Shown here: one piece after another, positions 21,840-32,619 of the stretch
How the letters are laid out: each line of letters begins with the position of its first letter
Position numbering within the stretch: the stretch's first letter is position 1
DNA from: Odobenus rosmarus divergens
Taxonomy: Eukaryota > Chordata > Mammalia > Carnivora > Odobenidae
Direction: 5' to 3'
Assembly: GCF_000321225.1 (NCBI RefSeq)
Contig: NW_004451013.1
Coordinates: forward strand, 15,444-79,443
Length of the DNA stretch: 64,000 nucleotides
The notes under the pieces: generated by a model
Told to the model about the DNA's origin: nothing
Database searches by the model: none
The model's input: only the letters and a program-made list of their open reading frames with translations
Program-made: the position numbers and the translations under genes

Positions 21840-23320
21840 GTAACCACCCCTCCAGCGGCTGCATTCCCACGGGTCGGCCTCCGGATGCTCCACCCCACCG
21901 AGGTGGAACCCTCACCCGGCCGCACTGGAGGGCACCTTAGTCTGAGCTTGGCAACAAGTTTGGACCAGATGCCCCGAGCTGGGGAGACCTTCAGAGAGAG
22001 GGGTATTCCGGCTGACCCGAAATGATTCTGAACTGCGGGTAGAAAGGGTCTCAGGGGAGGGAATCGGACCAACGGAGAGATCTCCTTCCCGTCCGGTGGT
22101 TCCTGGCCGGCGATCCTTGGAGTCCCGCACCCGGGCCAGCGCAGGCCTTTGGCGCCCCCCAGGGAGGGAGGGAAACGGGCCCTGTGGCGTTTGAGCAATA
22201 GTAGAAAGTTTCAGCAAGTTAGGTTTGGGAAGGATGTTGCAAGCAGAGGCTTAGGGGCGGTGGGGTAGTCACGGCGAAAGTTGAGCTATAAGACCCGGAG
22301 CAGGCGGCCGTTCTCGGGCAGCTCGGGCGGCTCCACTCCCGTCCGGCCCAGGAAGGCTGGCTCGGTAATTCCCAGCCTCCGGGAGAGCTGCTCCGGGGAA
22401 ACCGAATTAGCAATCGAGTTAGCTCGAGGCGTATGGCTGTGGTCGTGGGTATGGAGGGTCTGTGACTCAGGCCTCAACACACTACGAAAGAACGATAAAT
22501 GAATACAAATGAATACTTCGTATGAGACGTTGCTACCCTGAAGCTGTAACTTGATCAACAGCATGTAGGCAGACGTTCTCACAGGGAGCACAACGACGAA
22601 CTGCCTCTTTTCCTGTGGCGAGCCAGGATTTCTGCACAGGTGCTAGCTGGACCAGAAAACCTTCTTAGAGACTCACCACTGGACCTTCCATAGGTCCCAC
22701 ATGCGTGTGGTTTGCTGTAATTTGATCTAAAGCTAACAGTTTTAGAACGTATTCAGAGAAGCCCCATTTAACATCAGTGAGTTTGCAAGTCCGCTCGGTC
22801 CCCTGCCAAAGTTTGAAGAAGATTGTTTTGTCTGCCTGACAAACACTTAGAGAATAATCTGCAGTTTGGGGACAAAGCCCATCCAAGAAAAAAGCAGAAA
22901 CTTTAAATGTCACCTCGTTATTTAAATAGACGAGCATGCTTTTAAAAACTTTGTTGGGTTTAAATCTAATCTTGTTGGTGACTTTGTAAACTTTACAAGT
23001 TTTAAGGTGCCTGAGACGGTCAGGAGGAGATTTAGGAGGTACCCATTTGCAGAGGGGCCACAGAGTGAACTGAAGGGAGTCTCAATTTTGGCAGCTTGTT
23101 TACCTTGAAGATGAAATGTGGAAGGGGGGGCAGATGTGTGCTGCTGTGGTATGATGCAGCCTTGCTTATGATAGGCCAGATACATCTGAGTCCCACCGCA
23201 GGGCGCTGGGGCGGTCAGTCTTAAATGTCAAATGAGCAGTTATCCAGTGCTCACCATTCCTCTGTCTTTATGCTACAGATGTCCGGACTGCAAGCCTGCA
23301 CTGTGCTGAGAGGGAGATGA
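21777..23320 (+). promoter_or_regulatory. Candidate spliced upstream ORF of PTGFR (34 codons)
   Basis: The ATG at 21777 is in a near-ideal context (GCGCGCCATGG). Its 21 codons run exactly to the inferred donor after 21839, and exon 2 then continues in frame for 13 more codons (MSGLQACTVLRGR) to the TGA at 23318-23320, 39 bases before the receptor ATG. The coordinates span intron 1. If exon 1 is transcribed from upstream of 21777, ribosomes would meet this ORF first, which is expected to lower receptor translation. A second, overlapping upstream ORF starts at 21832 in another frame and ends at 23307-23309. Depends on the exon 1 assignment and on the start site. Confidence 0.5.
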
Positions 23321-23359
23321 CTTGAGTGGCCAGCTTTTTTTTTTTTTATCTCCACAACA
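23279..23359 (+). other. PTGFR: PTGFR exon 2, 5'UTR part
   Basis: The acceptor TCTTTATGCTACAG ends at 23278, preceded by a pyrimidine-rich stretch. Exon 2 starts with ATGTCC, so even without exon 1 there is a short upstream ATG reading 13 codons to TGA at 23318-23320. A T-tract (about 23335-23347) precedes the true start. Confidence 0.85.
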
Positions 23360-24157
23360 ATGTCTATGAACAATTCCAAACAGCCAGTGTCTCCTGCAGC
23401 GGGGCTTCTTTCAAATACAACTTGCCAGACGGAAAACCGGTTTTCGGTATTTTTTTCAATCATCTTCATGACAGTGGGGATCTTATCAAACAGCCTTGCC
23501 ATTGCTATCCTCATGAAGGCCTATCAGAGATTTAGACAGAAGTCCAAGGCATCGTTTCTGCTTTTGGCCAGTGCCCTGGTCATCACAGACTTCTTTGGCC
23601 ACCTCATCAATGGAGCTATAGCAGTCTTTGTATACGCTTCTGATAAAGACTGGATCCGCTTTGACCAGTCAAACATCCTTTGCAGTATTTTTGGTATCTG
23701 CATGGTATTCTCTGGTCTGTGCCCACTTTTTCTAGGCAGTGTGATGGCCATTGAGCGATGTATTGGAGTCACCAAGCCAATATTTCATTCTACGAAAATT
23801 ACATCCAAACATGTGAAAATGATGTTGAGTGGAGTGTGCTTGTTTGCTGTTTTCATAGCTTTGCTCCCCATCCTTGGGCATCGAAACTATAAAATTCAAG
23901 CATCGAGGACCTGGTGTTTCTACAAAACAGAGCACATCAAAGACTGGGAAGATAGGTTTTATCTTCTTCTCTTTTCTTTTCTGGGGATCTTAGCCCTTGG
24001 CGTTTCATTCTTGTGCAATGCCGTCACAGGAATTACACTTTTAAGAGTTAAATTTAAAAGTCAGCAGCACAGACAAGGCAGGTCTCATCATTTTGAAATG
24101 GTCATCCAGCTCCTGGCTATAATGTGTGTCTCCTGCATTTGCTGGAGTCCATTTCTG
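23360..24157 (+). CDS. PTGFR: PTGFR, prostaglandin F2-alpha receptor, coding exon 2 (residues 1-266)
   Basis: This exon encodes most of the FP receptor, a rhodopsin-family G-protein-coupled receptor on the plasma membrane that binds prostaglandin F2-alpha and signals mainly through Gq/phospholipase C, driving luteolysis and uterine contraction. The ATG at 23360 has A at -3 and opens with MSMNNSK as in other mammals. Visible features: N-glycosylation sequons at N4 (NNS) and N19 (NTT); TM1 about 30-54; TM2 about 66-91 with D77; the C108-C186 disulfide pair, C186 lying in the prostanoid-receptor signature RTWCFY; an ERC motif at 132-134 in place of DRY; TM4 about 152-174; TM5 about 199-224; and most of TM6. 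It ends in phase 0 at the donor CTG|GTAAGA. The frame is fully open and intact. Confidence 0.98.
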
Positions 24158-24169
24158 GTAAGAGCCTAA
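24158..24169 (+). other. PTGFR: Intron 2 donor with in-frame stop on read-through
   Basis: The strong donor GTAAGA lies at 24158. If the intron were retained, translation would add V-R-A and stop at TAA 24167-24169, giving a 269-residue receptor lacking TM7 and the tail. Truncated FP receptor variants are reported in other mammals, but nothing here shows that this one is made. Confidence 0.6.
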
Positions 24170-24264
24170 CATTTTGACAATTTCTGCTTTCTTCCATTTT
24201 CCTCTGTTTAATACAAGGTTTGTTGTCTTTTTCCAGAGTTGTTGGTCTTGATGGGCATCAATCT

Positions 24265-24301
24265 CTTTTTTTTAAAGATTTTATTTATTTATTCATGAGA
24301 G

Positions 24302-24344
<43 letters not shown>

Positions 24345-24464
24345 CAGAGGGAGAAGCAGGCTCCCAAGGAGCAGGGAGCCCGATGCGGGACCTGATCCCA
24401 GGACTCTGTGATCATGACCTGAGCTGAAGGCAGATGCTTAACCATCTGAGCCACCCAGGCACCC
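24265..24464 (-). mobile_element. Can-SINE near the start of intron 2
   Basis: Reverse-orientation SINE only about 107 bases after the exon 2 donor, with a long GA array (24305-24343). Target-site duplication TGGGCATCAATCT at 24252-24264 and again from 24465. Confidence 0.95.
24305..24343. repeat. (GA)n microsatellite in a Can-SINE
   Basis: About 19 uninterrupted GA units, longer than in the other SINE copies here, so likely polymorphic. Confidence 0.95.
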
Positions 24465-24731
24465 TGGGCATCAATCTTTTAAATGCTGGAGTTTACTCCT
24501 ACTCAAAACTTATTTCAGCACCCAGCTCTGGCTCAGGATTAAGCTATTTATGGTACACATGGTTATTTTCCCACAAGTCCTGAGTTGAAAGAAATGTCTT
24601 GCTAAACAATTCTAACTATACTGTAACCTGCTTGCAGAAGAGGATAAAGTAATTTTAACAGAGCAACATAGTTTTAATATACTTAATAGGATTAGTTTCT
24701 AAAATGTGAAAAAAATGACCAACTATATTGG

Positions 24732-24930
24732 TCATTTAAATTTTTTTTCATGATGTTCTTGAGTTGGTCCTAGGAACCCAAGCCCAGGGAGGCCCAGTTG
24801 GGTCTGTGGGTGGCAAGTCAACATTTTGAGGCTTGCCTGTTGTCGTTTCAGGAGGCCTGAGGTGAAACCAAGCAGGGATTTGATCTGTGCTCATAGTCTA
24901 GTTATTTGAATCTGAATAGCAGAGAACAGT
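24732..24930 (+). repeat. Intron 2 direct duplication, copy A
   Basis: 199 bp matching copy B at 25831-26026. Both begin TCATTTAAA and end GCAGAGAACAGT. I count four base differences and one 3-bp gap (GTC present here only), about 98% identity. The sequence resembles no repeat that I recognise. Confidence 0.93.
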
Positions 24931-25830
24931 ATTGGAATGGACTCAACTAAGTCTTGATAGAACGTGAGACAGACTTTTATCTAAAAGTCATATTAGCTCC
25001 TGGGTTTTTCTAAACACACAAGACTAGGTCTTGGCTTCCAAAGGGAGGTGATGAGTTGAGATAGTTGGACAGTTGAGGTGAACTCTATGGATAGGTTAGG
25101 TGAAGAAATCACTAGTTCACCAACCCAAGAACAATGCCCATGGTTCAGGGAGAGGTGTGATTGGCAGGAAAACCAGGGACCCTTCCCTTATCATTCCATT
25201 CCTTTAAAATAAATTTTTTTTTTAGTGTAGCCATTCACTATGTTTGACAGCTCGATATTTTTATTTGGGAATCTAAGGTTAAGGAATTAACAACAAACAT
25301 AAGTCATTTATAGTATCTTGTAGATAGAAGAAAAAAATACTTATGATTTTTAAGTATGGCCTTAACTCCCTTCAGCATTTTACTTTATGATGGAAAGAGT
25401 GACAACATGCGATTGAAAGAGAAAAAGAGTCCTCTGTATGCAGCTAGTGATAAGAGTAAAGATGATTTTCATTCCTTTCTCAGTACTGGCGAAGAAATGG
25501 GCTAGAGACAGTAATACAGGGGATCCACAGATGGGGAGACAAAGGTAGATGGACCGCAAAGGCTGTGATCATCCTGCTGGTATGAAGGTGCTTGTTACTG
25601 ATGCAGTTTTCCTTGGCCCTTAGCAGGGCCACTGTCCACACATTGTTGCCAGTGGAGTTTTAATAAACAATCTTGATGATCCTGAAGCACGAGGAAGTTT
25701 GTGAGAGCTGCTGTTGCAGACAGATCCCATGGCAGCTGATTTTATTTTACAAAAGGATTTCTGCTTTTTGAAGATTTCTTTATTCATATTATGTCCTCAC
25801 AATTTGAATTTAGCTGCTTAAATTGTTAAA
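24931..25830. other. Intron 2 spacer between the duplicated copies
   Basis: About 900 bp of ordinary intronic DNA with no recognised feature. Confidence 0.5.
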
Positions 25831-26026
25831 TCATTTAAAATTTTTTTCATGATGTTCTTGAGTTGGTCCTGGGAACCCAAGCCCAGGGAGGCCAGGTTGG
25901 GTCTGTGGGTGGCAAGTCAACATTTTGAGGCTTGCCTGTTGTTTCAGGAGGCCTGAGGTGAAACCAAGCAGGGATTTGATCTGTGCTCATAGTCTAGTTA
26001 TTTGAATCTGAATAGCAGAGAACAGT
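25831..26026 (+). repeat. Intron 2 direct duplication, copy B
   Basis: 196 bp, direct orientation, offset 1099 bp from copy A. Flanks of the two copies differ immediately outside the shared block, so the repeated unit is just this segment. Confidence 0.93.
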
Positions 26027-26029
26027 TCT

Positions 26030-27510
26030 ATCAGTACATGGAATCACTTCAGCGTTCATTCTTGAAGTTTAATTTATGCCACTCGACAGGGGGAATTCCC
26101 TTGGAAGGATACTTCTTTTTTTCCCCTAAACTTTGAAATAGAGTAGCTTTTCAAAATAAAAAGTGAGTGTGAGTAGCACTGAAATGAATTGGGGATTGGA
26201 AAGAGAATATGAGGAAGGTGAGAAAAGAGGTACCTTAAAATATTTAAAAAACATTTTAAATGAAGGTCATCGCCCCAGAGAGAACCTGCAAACAATGGAA
26301 GAGGGAGCTCAGGGAGAGAGACAGGTGGTCTGGACAACCGAGGTAATCACTTGTGCTTTGGTTTTTGTTTGTTCTCAGTCCCTTTTAAAATTCTGCTTAG
26401 TTCTGGCTTTTGACTGAGAAATAGGAGTGATTGATAGGTTGACTGCTATGAGACTATGGAAGGTAGCAAGATTTCATGCTCATCATGGATATTTTGAATT
26501 TATGTTTTTCTCTAATTTCTCTTCCTGAATTTTTGGTTTCCTTCACTGTTGAAGTAGCTATTATAATTTAGTTCATATTTTGAACATATTTCTACTGGGA
26601 ACATAATTTTATTTTTGTGAAACATTTTCCAAGGTCTATGTTCTATTTACGAATTATCAACACACCTATGACACCAGTGGATCAATACTTCTGAAATGCT
26701 TTTTAGGTGTGAGAATTATTTCTGTGTTAGATGCATAGTGGATATACCACAGATACTCCTTGATGGATTGATATTTTATTTGAAGCATTCTTTGCATTCC
26801 TGGTTTCTCTTGTGGAGACTTGGGTTTTCATAGCAATTTCTGACTAAAAGATTTATAACTTTTGTGGTCTGGACACAAACTAGTGCCTTTGGCATTAGTT
26901 TAAGGCCATCAGACAGCTCTAAATGGAACCTGAGTAAAAAACTCATGTTTGGGAATGCCAAATAACACCCAGCACTAGCATCTCATTTGAAACATTTCTC
27001 TTTTTTTCCTTCAATGCTTAGGAAAAATTGCATAGGTGTTAATGACTGAGCCATCACTCTCTACCCTATATTATAAAAACTAAGAAGTTTTAAGAATGCC
27101 TTTGAAATCAAGCTTCTGGATTCCCATAGTTGTCCTATAATGCTGACAGCTTCCCCCGATGCCCTACTTTACATCATGTGCCTTCTTTCTATGATTGATG
27201 AGTATGAATTGTTGGATTTATAATCTGGATGAACATCTGTACCCACTTTTGACCTGTTATCACTGTCATTTTAAGCCTCAAACTGGAACAAAGTTACAGG
27301 TGCACACACTAAATGGAGCAGATGAATAATGCTGGTGATAGTGGTTGTGCTTGATAAGATTCATTGTATCGAACCTTGTCAATAGTGGCATAATTTCTAA
27401 AACTATTTAAATTTGTAGCTGATGACAAAGGGAATACTTTATTAATTTCGATGATGGTGTTCAACCAATACAAAGGTAAGATGATCATGTTGTTTGAGTT
27501 TTCTCTTCCT
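26030..27510. other. Intron 2, nothing recognised
   Basis: AT-rich intronic DNA without gene, RNA or repeat that I can identify. Confidence 0.45.
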
Positions 27511-27514
27511 CTGT

Positions 27515-27820
27515 CTATTTAATAGATTTTATTTTTTCTTGAGTAGTTTTAGGTTTACAGGGAAATGAGTGGCAAGCACAGAGTTCACATTATACCCTCT
27601 CATGTTCCCACTGACCCCTTTGTTATCTTTATTATTAAGTATTGCTTTGGTGTAGTACATTTGTCACAATTCATGACCCATTCTTACTGACTAAAGTCTG
27701 TAGTGTTTTACCATAATGTTGTACATTGTGTGAGCTTTGATAAATGAAGATTGACATGTGTCCACCATTGTAGTATCATACAGAATGATTTCATTGCCCT
27801 AAAAATCCCCTGTGGTGTTT
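27515..27820 (-). mobile_element. LINE-1 (old, L1M-type) fragment, antisense
   Basis: The order GAGTAGTTTTAGGTTTACAG, then GTCCACCATTGTAGTATCAT, then CCCTAAAAATCCCCTGTGG matches the reverse complement of an old L1 3' region. Confidence 0.6.
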
Positions 27821-29754
27821 TTTTTTAAATTTTTAAAATTCAATGTGTTATTTTTCCGAAAGAGGAAATGTTTTCAATAATTAACATTTAGAAATGTAGT
27901 ACAAATGTATTAGTTTAAGCTATAGGTCATTAAAATTTTAAAATTTAAACTTTTACAATATCTGATTTTATAGTTTTAAACATGGTGAACTCATATAAAT
28001 TCATTTAATTATAATCCCAACTGAAAAATGCAAGAAACTACAAGGGGCACTTATTAGTTTACAATTTCATTTAACAACAAATTAATACAAAAATCTTTGA
28101 GTCATTGTCTTCTGTGTATCCTAGGTGAATCGTGGTTCCTTAATAAATAAATCTTGAAGACATTCTTTTGATGTTCCTAGGGTGAGGGGGAAAAAAAAAC
28201 ATTTACCAGCCCTTCAAGTAACATTTTCTTAATATTATTTTTGTCTTTATACAAGTAATGATTCTTTTTAATGTTCTGTTCTAGAATACATAACCCTAAA
28301 AGGAACTTATTATTATTGCTATGCTTATTTCATCAGTTTGGCAGAGCAATAAATACTTGTTGACTGGTTGACTGTAACTTAAGTAGTATGAATGTCCAAA
28401 GATTGCAAATGATTGACCAGAATGTGGATTCTCAGTTTTGTAGGTAAGAGTTAATTAGGCAAATACTGAAACCAAATGGTAATTTTTAATCTGTTCCTTA
28501 AGTCAGCAACTGTAGACACTATTAAACTTCAGCAATCTTTTACTAGAAGGACGTACATTTGTTTACTTTCTCTTCAGGGATAGAGGATAATTTTGATTTG
28601 GGAAAAGAAGAGTAAAGCATATGAAAAGTAAATAGATTTCTTATGTAGATGGGTTTACCCAAGAAATGTGTTCTCTTGCATATATAAAGTTTGAACTTGA
28701 TTTTTTTAAAGATTATTTACTCTTAATGCTAGTGTTTCTAGCCAGTGTAGTTAAACATTTAGTCACTAAGACATTTGTCAGCAATAAATTAAAAAGTTGG
28801 GTAGCTGATTGAAGTTTGACTGAAATTACTCAGGTATTGGCATCATAATGAACAGGTCTTAGAGGGCTTATAGCAAATGATGGGTGAGCCTCGCTCTCAC
28901 AGGGAAATTACCCTCAGCCAAAGGAAGCTGCTTTGACTGTGGTGCCCCCCTTTTTATGGTCACTCTGTGCACAGAGACGGGTGGATGCAGAGATATAAAG
29001 CCCTGGCCCCCTTGCCTCATTTAGGACATTTCTGAAGCGTCATCCATGCTTCAGAGCTTGCTGAGGTTTTCTTGCAACTGCACTGAGCTCTGCTTTTCCC
29101 TTTGCCAAATCCTGCTTCCCTGACCACCTCACACTCCCCCAGAACACTCCCTGCAGACAGATCTCTGTCTCAAAGTCTCTTTCCTGCAAAGTCTGGCTTA
29201 GCACAGTCTCTCAGAAGTCCAGTTGTTCATACATTATCAAAACGTAAAGTATATTACAGATAGGTTTACAGTGTGATTTGATTAACATATTGAGCTATGT
29301 ATAGACCTTTGGAGTTGAATTCCTTCAAGTTTATTATCTCACTCCACGAAAGTGTCTGGTGTAAGATTGGTCCAGCAAAGGTCAATCAATTAAGGAAGAT
29401 ATTGCTAAGTTGAGAATTTTCATAAAAGTCAGTTGCTTTAGATGTGTACAGTGGTGTGGAATACTTTTGGTATTTTAAGTTAATTTACTCTTGGCAAAAC
29501 ATGATTTCCTGTTTTTAAGGAGAAAGAGTTATAAAAATGCCCAAAGATACCATAGACATTGGGAGGGCACTTAAAAACATTGCTTGAATGATTCAAGAGT
29601 AAATGAATCAGAAACATGTGGATTAAATTTATACCCTCTTGAATATAAAAATCTTCTGGCTTAATGTGTCTTGGGGTTTTTATTAAGCTCCAAAACATTT
29701 AAAGAACAATTCAAGATGTTAATGTGCCCAGAATCTCTCTAGGTTGCCAGTTTT
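27821..29754. other. Intron 2, mostly unrecognised
   Basis: AT-rich, except for a GC-richer block at about 28880-29220 that contains ATATAAAGCCCTGGCCCCC and looks like an old LTR or other repeat that I cannot name. No coding sequence supported. Confidence 0.4.
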
Positions 29755-29770
29755 AACTTTGTTTAGTCTT

Positions 29771-29772
29771 TC

Positions 29773-29813
<41 letters not shown>

Positions 29814-29971
29814 AGAGCGAGAGAGAGCACAAGCAAGGGGAGTGGCAGGCAGAGGGAGAAGCAGGCTTCCTACTGATCAGGGAGCCCAATGTGGGACTTG
29901 ATCCCAGGACCCCGGGATCATGACCCGAGCCGAAGGCAGACACTTAACTGACTGAGCCACCCAGGTGCCCC
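29771..29971 (-). mobile_element. Can-SINE, first of a tandem pair at one target
   Basis: Reverse-orientation SINE with an expanded TTTA tail array (about 29771-29811). Flanked by AACTTTGTTTAGTCTT at 29755-29770 and 29972-29987. Confidence 0.96.
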
Positions 29972-29987
29972 AACTTTGTTTAGTCTT

Positions 29988-30189
29988 TTTTTTTTTTAAA
30001 GATTTTATTTATTTATTTGACAGAGAGAGAGACAGCGAGAGAGGGAACACAAGCAGGGGGAGTAGGAAAGGGAGAAGCAGGCTTCCCACCGAGCAGGGAG
30101 CCCGATGCGGGGCTCGATCCCAGGACTCTGGGATCATGACCTGAGCCCAGGGCAGTCGCTTAACCGACTGAGCCACCCAGACACCCCCC
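29988..30189 (-). mobile_element. Can-SINE, second of a tandem pair at the same target
   Basis: A second, separate SINE copy in the same orientation, flanked by AACTTTGTTTAGTCTT at 29972-29987 and a third copy at 30190-30205. It is a different variant from its neighbour (for example GACAGAGAGAGAGACAGCGA here), so it is not a simple tandem duplication. Confidence 0.96.
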
Positions 30190-30205
30190 AACTTTGTTTA
30201 GTCTT

Positions 30206-31185
30206 ATCCTTACAGGAGGTATATAAAATACCTTCCATTTATATTTGCTTGGGAAGGCATTTCTAGCCACACCAAATTTTGTTGGTACATCAATGCCATT
30301 TTTCTATATTTAGAGAAGACTTCACCCAATAGGAGAAAACTATCTTTTGACATTTCCAAGTATTACTTTTCAAAGCTTGTGTAACTGTCATTCTGTCCCT
30401 CCTCTGTCCTGGGTGTAAGGATGGTAATGCCATAGAAGAGTGGATACAATTGTGGCTTCGTGCAGACAGGGAGGTGGTTTTTCTCACTCCTCCTGATGGT
30501 GGACCACCAAAATGGAGTGGCTGTGGTGTGATGGTGAGGGAGACAGAAACAATTGGGTGATATAAAAGGATTCATTTTAGCTTTCTGTGCACAGTTCCAA
30601 ATCAAGCCTTCTCTTTAAGATGCTGTGGTTATTTAAGTACAGGTAGGGAGGATAGGGTCCCATCCCTACCACCTCTCGGCTGTGACAGGGAGTTACTCTA
30701 AGCTGATTTTGTACGTCTGTGAATGGGTTATATTACTACGACTTACTTAAAAGTACTATCAGAAAAAATGATTTGACCTCCCTACATCTCATAAGACAGT
30801 GGGTGGCCTGTAGTAAATCGAAAATCCAAAAATCCTCAAAAAGTCTATTGCTTTTACTGCCACCCACCATCTCAATTAGAAAATTAATTAATCATCTGTG
30901 TTTTGTTCAGGTGTTTTCCATGTTCTCTATTAAGAAGGTTTGGTTGCAGTGGAAAGGAGCGGAGGGGGCTCACAGCTTCTGAAAACTTTTCTTGGACCTC
31001 TCCACCTAAGTTTCGGGTTACCCTTCCTTATTTCACTGTCTCACCAGGCATAAAAACTTTGCCTGCTAATCTTTTGCATATTATTCAAATTCAAATACTC
31101 TAATATTTTATAATGATAATCATTTATAAGGTATTAATTTATAAATTCCTGGGATCAAGTTAAAATTAGCCCCAAATTATTGAGA
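30206..31185. other. Intron 2, nothing recognised
   Basis: Ordinary intronic sequence; the short open frames show no family resemblance. Confidence 0.45.
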
Positions 31186-31189
31186 CTGT

Positions 31190-31500
31190 TATGTATAAGG
31201 CACTATGCTCGGGTTGTGAGTAGTTCCAGGGAGTAAGAGATAAAGCTCTTTCCTCAAAGAGCTTGTAACTTAGTGGAAGTAAAAGACATTCCCTGAGAGC
31301 TAAGAGAGTCTTCTTTCTTCCACTTCCCGGCTATGTGACCATAACCACTCTGTGCCTGTTTCCTCATGTGTAAGATAGGTATTATAATGCTTCATTGTGT
31401 TGTTGTGAGGACTAAATAAATTCGTATATGTAAGTTAAAATAGTGCCTGACATAGTATCGTGTGCTGCAGTTATTATACAATTATCGTTATTGTTGCTGT
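31190..31500 (+). repeat. MIR fragment (with L2-like start)
   Basis: The sense MIR pattern is clear at 31318-31460: CCCGGCTATGTGACC, TGTTTCCTCATGTGTAAGAT and GTTGTTGTGAGGACTAAATA, then AGTGCCTGACATAGTA. The first 100 bases resemble an L2 3' end and are less certain. Confidence 0.65.
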
Positions 31501-31639
31501 TACTATTAAATATTACTGCTGCCAGACAATACCTTTGTCAATGAGACAATCGAAGGCACTTTTTAGTTATTAAATGAATAATGGGTGCTCTAGTTGGTGG
31601 CTGTGCCTTCGATTTGGTGGCCCATAAGTAATTATTTGT

Positions 31640-31745
31640 TTATAGGTTTGACAAATATTTATTGAGCATCCTACCATTGTGCAAAGCAGTGTTTTAGATA
31701 CCACAGTAACAATCTCTGTGATTTAATTGTCACAATATCTATGCT
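31640..31745 (-). repeat. LINE-2 3' end fragment
   Basis: GACAAATATTTATTGAGCAT followed by GTGCAAAGCAGTGTTTTAGA is the reverse of the L2 3' terminus. Confidence 0.5.
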
Positions 31746-31749
31746 GTAA

Positions 31750-32604
31750 GCAACAATACTTGTAGAAGATGAGAAGAGAGGACATGTGTAGGAAATTGAA
31801 ATATGAAGGTATTTGATTGTGTTTTCTGTTATAAGAGAATAACAGGTATTCTTTTGTGAATATATATGGATGAGGTGATTTTTGATAACATAAAAGTGAA
31901 AAATTTCTATAGTACATCATTTAGGAGGAAAAATTACTGGAAATAAATGTGATCCTAAGTGAAATAATGTAAATTATAAAAACCAAGGAGTGAAGAGTTA
32001 ATAATGTATATAATTCCTGAGATATAAAAATGTACAAATAAACAGTGTTTGGGACAGACTTTTACCATATCAGAACACAGCAGGTCGTGATAAATTAATA
32101 TTAAAAGCTAGGAGAATTTTCAAGTAATGACACATGAGTAACAGAAAAAATAGATCAGATAATAACAATTTAATAATTCAAATCAGTATTTTATACTGTC
32201 TTTTGGTAAGAAAAGTGACTCAGAATATAGAAGAGAAATAAATGTGGGTGAAATGAAGCATTACAAAAACCACCAAGTCTTTCTAAGAATTTATGTTAAG
32301 AAAGTGTCGGAAAGGACTGAAAATAGAGAAAAACAGATTCCTGTGAACATTAGTAATAGAAATGAAGAAAATAAAAAAATCATTTATGCTTTAATGTACT
32401 TGTTACCTTACTCATTGATTTGCTCATTCGGCAGACTTCTGCTGGGCGGAATGTTGGTTGTCTCTCTAGGTGGACGGTGAAGCAGAGACAGAGACTTGAC
32501 CTGGGAAAATATTCCTGAGGCACCCTCTAGGAATTATCTCTTTTAGCTTCATTTTATCCATGGTCTTTGCACTCCTCTCCAACATCTAATTCATACTTTT
32601 CTTT
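31750..32604. other. Intron 2, nothing recognised
   Basis: A-rich intronic DNA with no feature that I can name. Confidence 0.45.
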
Positions 32605-32619
32605 CTCTTTCCACTTTTA

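Larger units (their letters stand above)
21440..22400. promoter_or_regulatory. PTGFR: CpG island / PTGFR promoter region
   Basis: A sharp rise in GC and CpG content against AT-rich surroundings, with dense CGCG, CCGG and GGCG words. GC-box-like sites (GGGGGCGGAG near 21514 and GGGGCGGTGGGG near 22255) and no obvious TATA box fit a dispersed CpG-island promoter. It lies directly upstream of and over the inferred PTGFR exon 1. Exact transcription start sites cannot be read from sequence. Long open frames on both strands here are composition effects. Confidence 0.85.

Noticed and set aside
21380..22198. 272-codon minus-strand open frame
   Set aside because: It lies in the CpG island, where stop codons are rare by composition. 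It has an Ala/Arg/Pro-rich random texture, no recognisable domain, and overlaps several other long frames on both strands.
24305..24343. Repeat arrays as possible CRISPR
   Set aside because: GA, AC and TTTA arrays are microsatellites or SINE tails in vertebrate DNA; there are no repeat-spacer units.
28880..29220. TATA-like promoter (ATATAAAGCCCTGG) inside intron 2
   Set aside because: The surrounding block looks like an old repeat and no exon, donor or open frame follows, so I do not call a promoter.
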